DNA from: Prochlorococcus sp. AG-347-I19
Lineage (GTDB): Bacteria; Cyanobacteriota; Cyanobacteriia; PCC-6307; Cyanobiaceae
Assembly (NCBI GenBank): GCA_003279105.1
Contig: QCBO01000002.1
Coordinates: 1-40,769, forward strand
Length of the DNA stretch: 40,769 nucleotides
Reading direction: 5' to 3'
Position numbers and translations under genes: made by a program
In this document: piece after piece, positions 38,687 to 40,769 of the stretch
How positions within the stretch are numbered: position 1 is the stretch's first letter
How the letters are laid out: each line of letters starts with the position of its first letter
Notes under the pieces: model-generated
What the model was told of the DNA's origin: nothing
What the model saw: only the letters and a program-made list of their open reading frames with translations
The model's database searches: none

Positions 38687-39792
38687 TTTTCTAAATCTAA
38701 TATCTTGTAATTGTCCCAGAAAAAAATCATTTGTTCTTTAGTTCCAATACTAACCCTTATTGAATTACCGATATCTTTTTTGTTTTCCATACTTCTAATA
38801 AGAATACCTTTTTCTTTCATCTGTTGTATTAAGCTTTTAGGATCTTTTTTTGGCCAAATTAAGAAATAATTACCTCCACTAAAGTGAGTTCTGATTTTTG
38901 TTGATTTCAATTTATTTAAAATCCATTCCCTCGCCTTTTTTACTTCTAAAACATAATTATCAATATATGATTTGTCTTTAAGTGCTGCTAATGCAGCTGT
39001 TATAGCAAAGCTGTTTACATCATATGGTCCTGTAACTTTATTAATGTACTGAATTAAACTTTTATTGCCAAAAGTAAAACCTATTCTTAAACCAGCTAGA
39101 CCTGCAGTTTTTGAAAGAGATTGGATTATTAGTATATTTTTATTCTTTTCAAAATCTATCGATTCAAGAAGACTATCTCCATTAAATTTTTCATATAGTT
39201 CATCAACAACTATTAATGAATCGTTATTGATATTGGCTAAATTAATAATTTCATGAGAGCTTAGAACAGTTCCTGTTGGATTATTTGGATTACAAATAAA
39301 TATTAACTTTGGATTATGCTTTATTATTTTTTCCCTAAATTCTTCGATGGGGAATAGAAAATTTTCTCCAATGTAAGAACAACTTATTTTTTTCATTCCT
39401 CGGATTTCTGCACAAGGAGAATAGTAACCAAAAGTTGGATTTGTGGTTAGAAATATTTGATCTTTTTCTCCAAAGCAATTGAAAATTGCATTTATTGCTG
39501 CATCTGCTCCATTGAAAATTCCGATTTCATCATTACCAAATTTTCTTGAATCAAGATATCTATCACATAAAAATTTTTTTAACAAATTATATTCTGGATA
39601 AATTGAAATCTCATCTAATTTTATCGCTTGTAATGCCTCTAAAACCTTAGGACTTGGACCTAAAGTATTTTCATTAAAGTCTAAGCGGAGTAAATTTCTT
39701 CTATTTTCTAAAGGTGCAGAGTAAGACTGCATATTTATTATTTCCTCTCTTGGTTTTGGGAAAAGATTATTTAATGGATCAAAATCATTCAT
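38683..39792 (-). CDS. hisC: Histidinol-phosphate aminotransferase
   Basis: Fold-type I PLP aminotransferase of histidine synthesis. LDFNENTLGPSP at 38-49 is the family N-terminus; CNPNNPTGT at 167-175 binds PLP; VDELYEKF holds the Asp for the pyridine N; Schiff-base K228 lies in SLSKTAGLAGLRIGF. 369 residues, ATG start. Coupled to argS: the argS TAA and hisC ATG share one base. HisC-like enzymes can also act on other amino acids, so histidinol phosphate is the likely, not certain, substrate. Confidence 0.9.
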   Translation of the reverse strand: MNDFDPLNNLFPKPREEIINMQSYSAPLENRRNLLRLDFNENTLGPSPKVLEALQAIKLDEISIYPEYNLLKKFLCDRYLDSRKFGNDEIGIFNGADAAINAIFNCFGEKDQIFLTTNPTFGYYSPCAEIRGMKKISCSYIGENFLFPIEEFREKIIKHNPKLIFICNPNNPTGTVLSSHEIINLANINNDSLIVVDELYEKFNGDSLLESIDFEKNKNILIIQSLSKTAGLAGLRIGFTFGNKSLIQYINKVTGPYDVNSFAITAALAALKDKSYIDNYVLEVKKAREWILNKLKSTKIRTHFSGGNYFLIWPKKDPKSLIQQMKEKGILIRSMENKKDIGNSIRVSIGTKEQMIFFWDNYKILDLEN

Positions 39793-40769
39793 TACATTCT
39801 TTCTAAAGTTTCAATTCCTAAAAGCTCTAAGCTTAATTTTAGTGTTTTTGCAGTTAGGTCACATAAATTAAGCCTAGAAATTTTTATATTTTTTTCTTCT
39901 TTGAGGATTGGAACTTGATCATAGAATCTATTAAAAGTCTGACATAGCTCGAACAGATAATTGCATAATCTATTTGGCATTAAGTCTTTTTCAATAGAAA
40001 TTATGACTTCATCGAACTTAAGTAATTTTCTGATAAGTTTCCACTCAGATTTATGTTCATAATTTACGTAATGAAAATCTTTAGAGTCATAAACAAAATC
40101 ATTTTTTCTTTTAATTCCTAAAATTCTTACAAGTGTATATAACAAATAAGGAGCAGTATTACCATTAAGGGAAAGCATTTTATCAAAACTAAATTGATAA
40201 TTGGTAATCCTATTTTGACTTAAATCTGCATACTTAACAGCTCCTAATCCAATAATTCTTGAAGTATTTGATATAAACTCTTCGGTCTCATAACGATCTT
40301 CATCTTCTAATCTTTTCAATAAATCTTCTTTTGCTCTTCTAACTGCTTCATTTAATAAATCTTTTAGGCGTATTGTTTCACCTTCTCTTGTCTTTAATTT
40401 CTTGCCATCAATTCCTTGAACTAACCCAAAAGGGACATGGTTTACTTGACAATTTTCTGGGATCCATTTTGCTTTTTTTGCAACTTGAAAAACTCCAGCA
40501 AAATGATTTTCTTGGCCATGATCAGTTACATAAATAATTCTTGAAGCATCATCGCCATTAGGAGGTTTATTGAATCTGTATCTTATAGCAGCAAGATCTG
40601 TAGTGGCATAATTAAAACCTCCATCTTTTTTTTGAATAATTAGCGGTAAAGGTTTTCCTTGTTTATTAGTCATCCCATCTAAAAATACACATTTTGCGCC
40701 TTGATCTTCTACTAATATTTTTTTTAAATTCAAATCATCAATAACTGATTTTAAGAAGGGATTATAAAA
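39792..40769 (-). CDS. argS: Arginyl-tRNA synthetase, C-terminal part (5' end outside window)
   Basis: The frame is open to the last base of the window and reads sensible protein ([17 protein letters not shown]) before an internal TTG at 40733, so the gene starts beyond the edge. Present are the later Rossmann half ([28 protein letters not shown]), the KMSKS-equivalent [15 protein letters not shown], and the alpha-helical anticodon domain with final [10 protein letters not shown]. ArgS lacks a canonical KMSKS in many bacteria, as here. About 325 of roughly 600 residues are visible. Confidence 0.95.
   Translation of the reverse strand, partial: FYNPFLKSVIDDLNLKKILVEDQGAKCVFLDGMTNKQGKPLPLIIQKKDGGFNYATTDLAAIRYRFNKPPNGDDASRIIYVTDHGQENHFAGVFQVAKKAKWIPENCQVNHVPFGLVQGIDGKKLKTREGETIRLKDLLNEAVRRAKEDLLKRLEDEDRYETEEFISNTSRIIGLGAVKYADLSQNRITNYQFSFDKMLSLNGNTAPYLLYTLVRILGIKRKNDFVYDSKDFHYVNYEHKSEWKLIRKLLKFDEVIISIEKDLMPNRLCNYLFELCQTFNRFYDQVPILKEEKNIKISRLNLCDLTAKTLKLSLELLGIETLERM

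Overview
The window looks like a piece of the core chromosome of a high-light-adapted Prochlorococcus. The DNA is very AT-rich and genes are packed almost end to end. The gene content is that of a chlorophyll-based oxygenic phototroph: NDH-1 subunits including the cyanobacteria-specific NdhM, chlM, phytoene synthase and desaturase, RbcR, and a phylloquinone pathway. The gene order (crtB-pds / ndhM / rbcR / ndhF-ndhD ... gltA-ndhAIGE ... prfB-ybeY-dgkA) matches what I remember of Prochlorococcus genomes; strain and clade cannot be fixed from this alone. I see no tRNA, rRNA, insertion sequence, phage gene, CRISPR array or genomic-island signature. No stretch without a gene exceeds about 125 bases.

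Layout. 1-3.4 kb: the 3' end of a tRNA nucleotidyltransferase/poly(A) polymerase gene, an RRM RNA-binding protein, and the carotenoid pair pds-crtB on the minus strand. 3.5-10 kb: ndhM with a DUF3172 membrane protein, the LysR regulator rbcR (minus), then a plus-strand run of a protein usually labelled NnrU but closely resembling plant 15-cis-zeta-carotene isomerase (Z-ISO), followed by ndhF and ndhD. 10-13.6 kb: scpA-like gene, sugar nucleotidyltransferase, metF (minus), a small PedR-like LuxR regulator and a 62-residue unknown. 13.6-19 kb (minus): gltA, ndhA-ndhI-ndhG-ndhE, nadK and a CYTH protein. 19-27.5 kb: a large AT-rich membrane-anchored unknown, rhodanese, trpB, SUI1-like factor, cysC, purE, chlM, a response regulator, a cysteine desulfurase and rsmH. 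27.5-35 kb: ndhH, a DHNA-CoA thioesterase, menA-menC-menE (minus) diverging from menF, then grx-gshB (minus). 35-40.8 kb: prfB with a programmed +1 frameshift, a small membrane peptide, ybeY, dgkA, a pabA/trpG amidotransferase, a secreted protein with a degenerate metallo-beta-lactamase fold, hisC, and the 3' part of argS.

Functionally, eight of the NDH-1 genes (A, D, E, F, G, H, I, M) support respiration and cyclic electron flow. menF, C, E, A and the thioesterase make phylloquinone for photosystem I. crtB, pds and Z-ISO are three successive carotenoid-pathway functions within 6 kb. The rest is housekeeping. Streamlining is the strongest overall signal: many convergent genes abut or overlap at their stops, operon genes overlap by 1-4 bases, and at least eight genes have TTG as the only credible start. 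I did not find an obviously new multi-gene system. The most useful observations are the Z-ISO reassignment, the prfB frameshift (a conventional start call would lose the true N-terminus), the PedR-like redox regulator, and the degenerate MBL protein.
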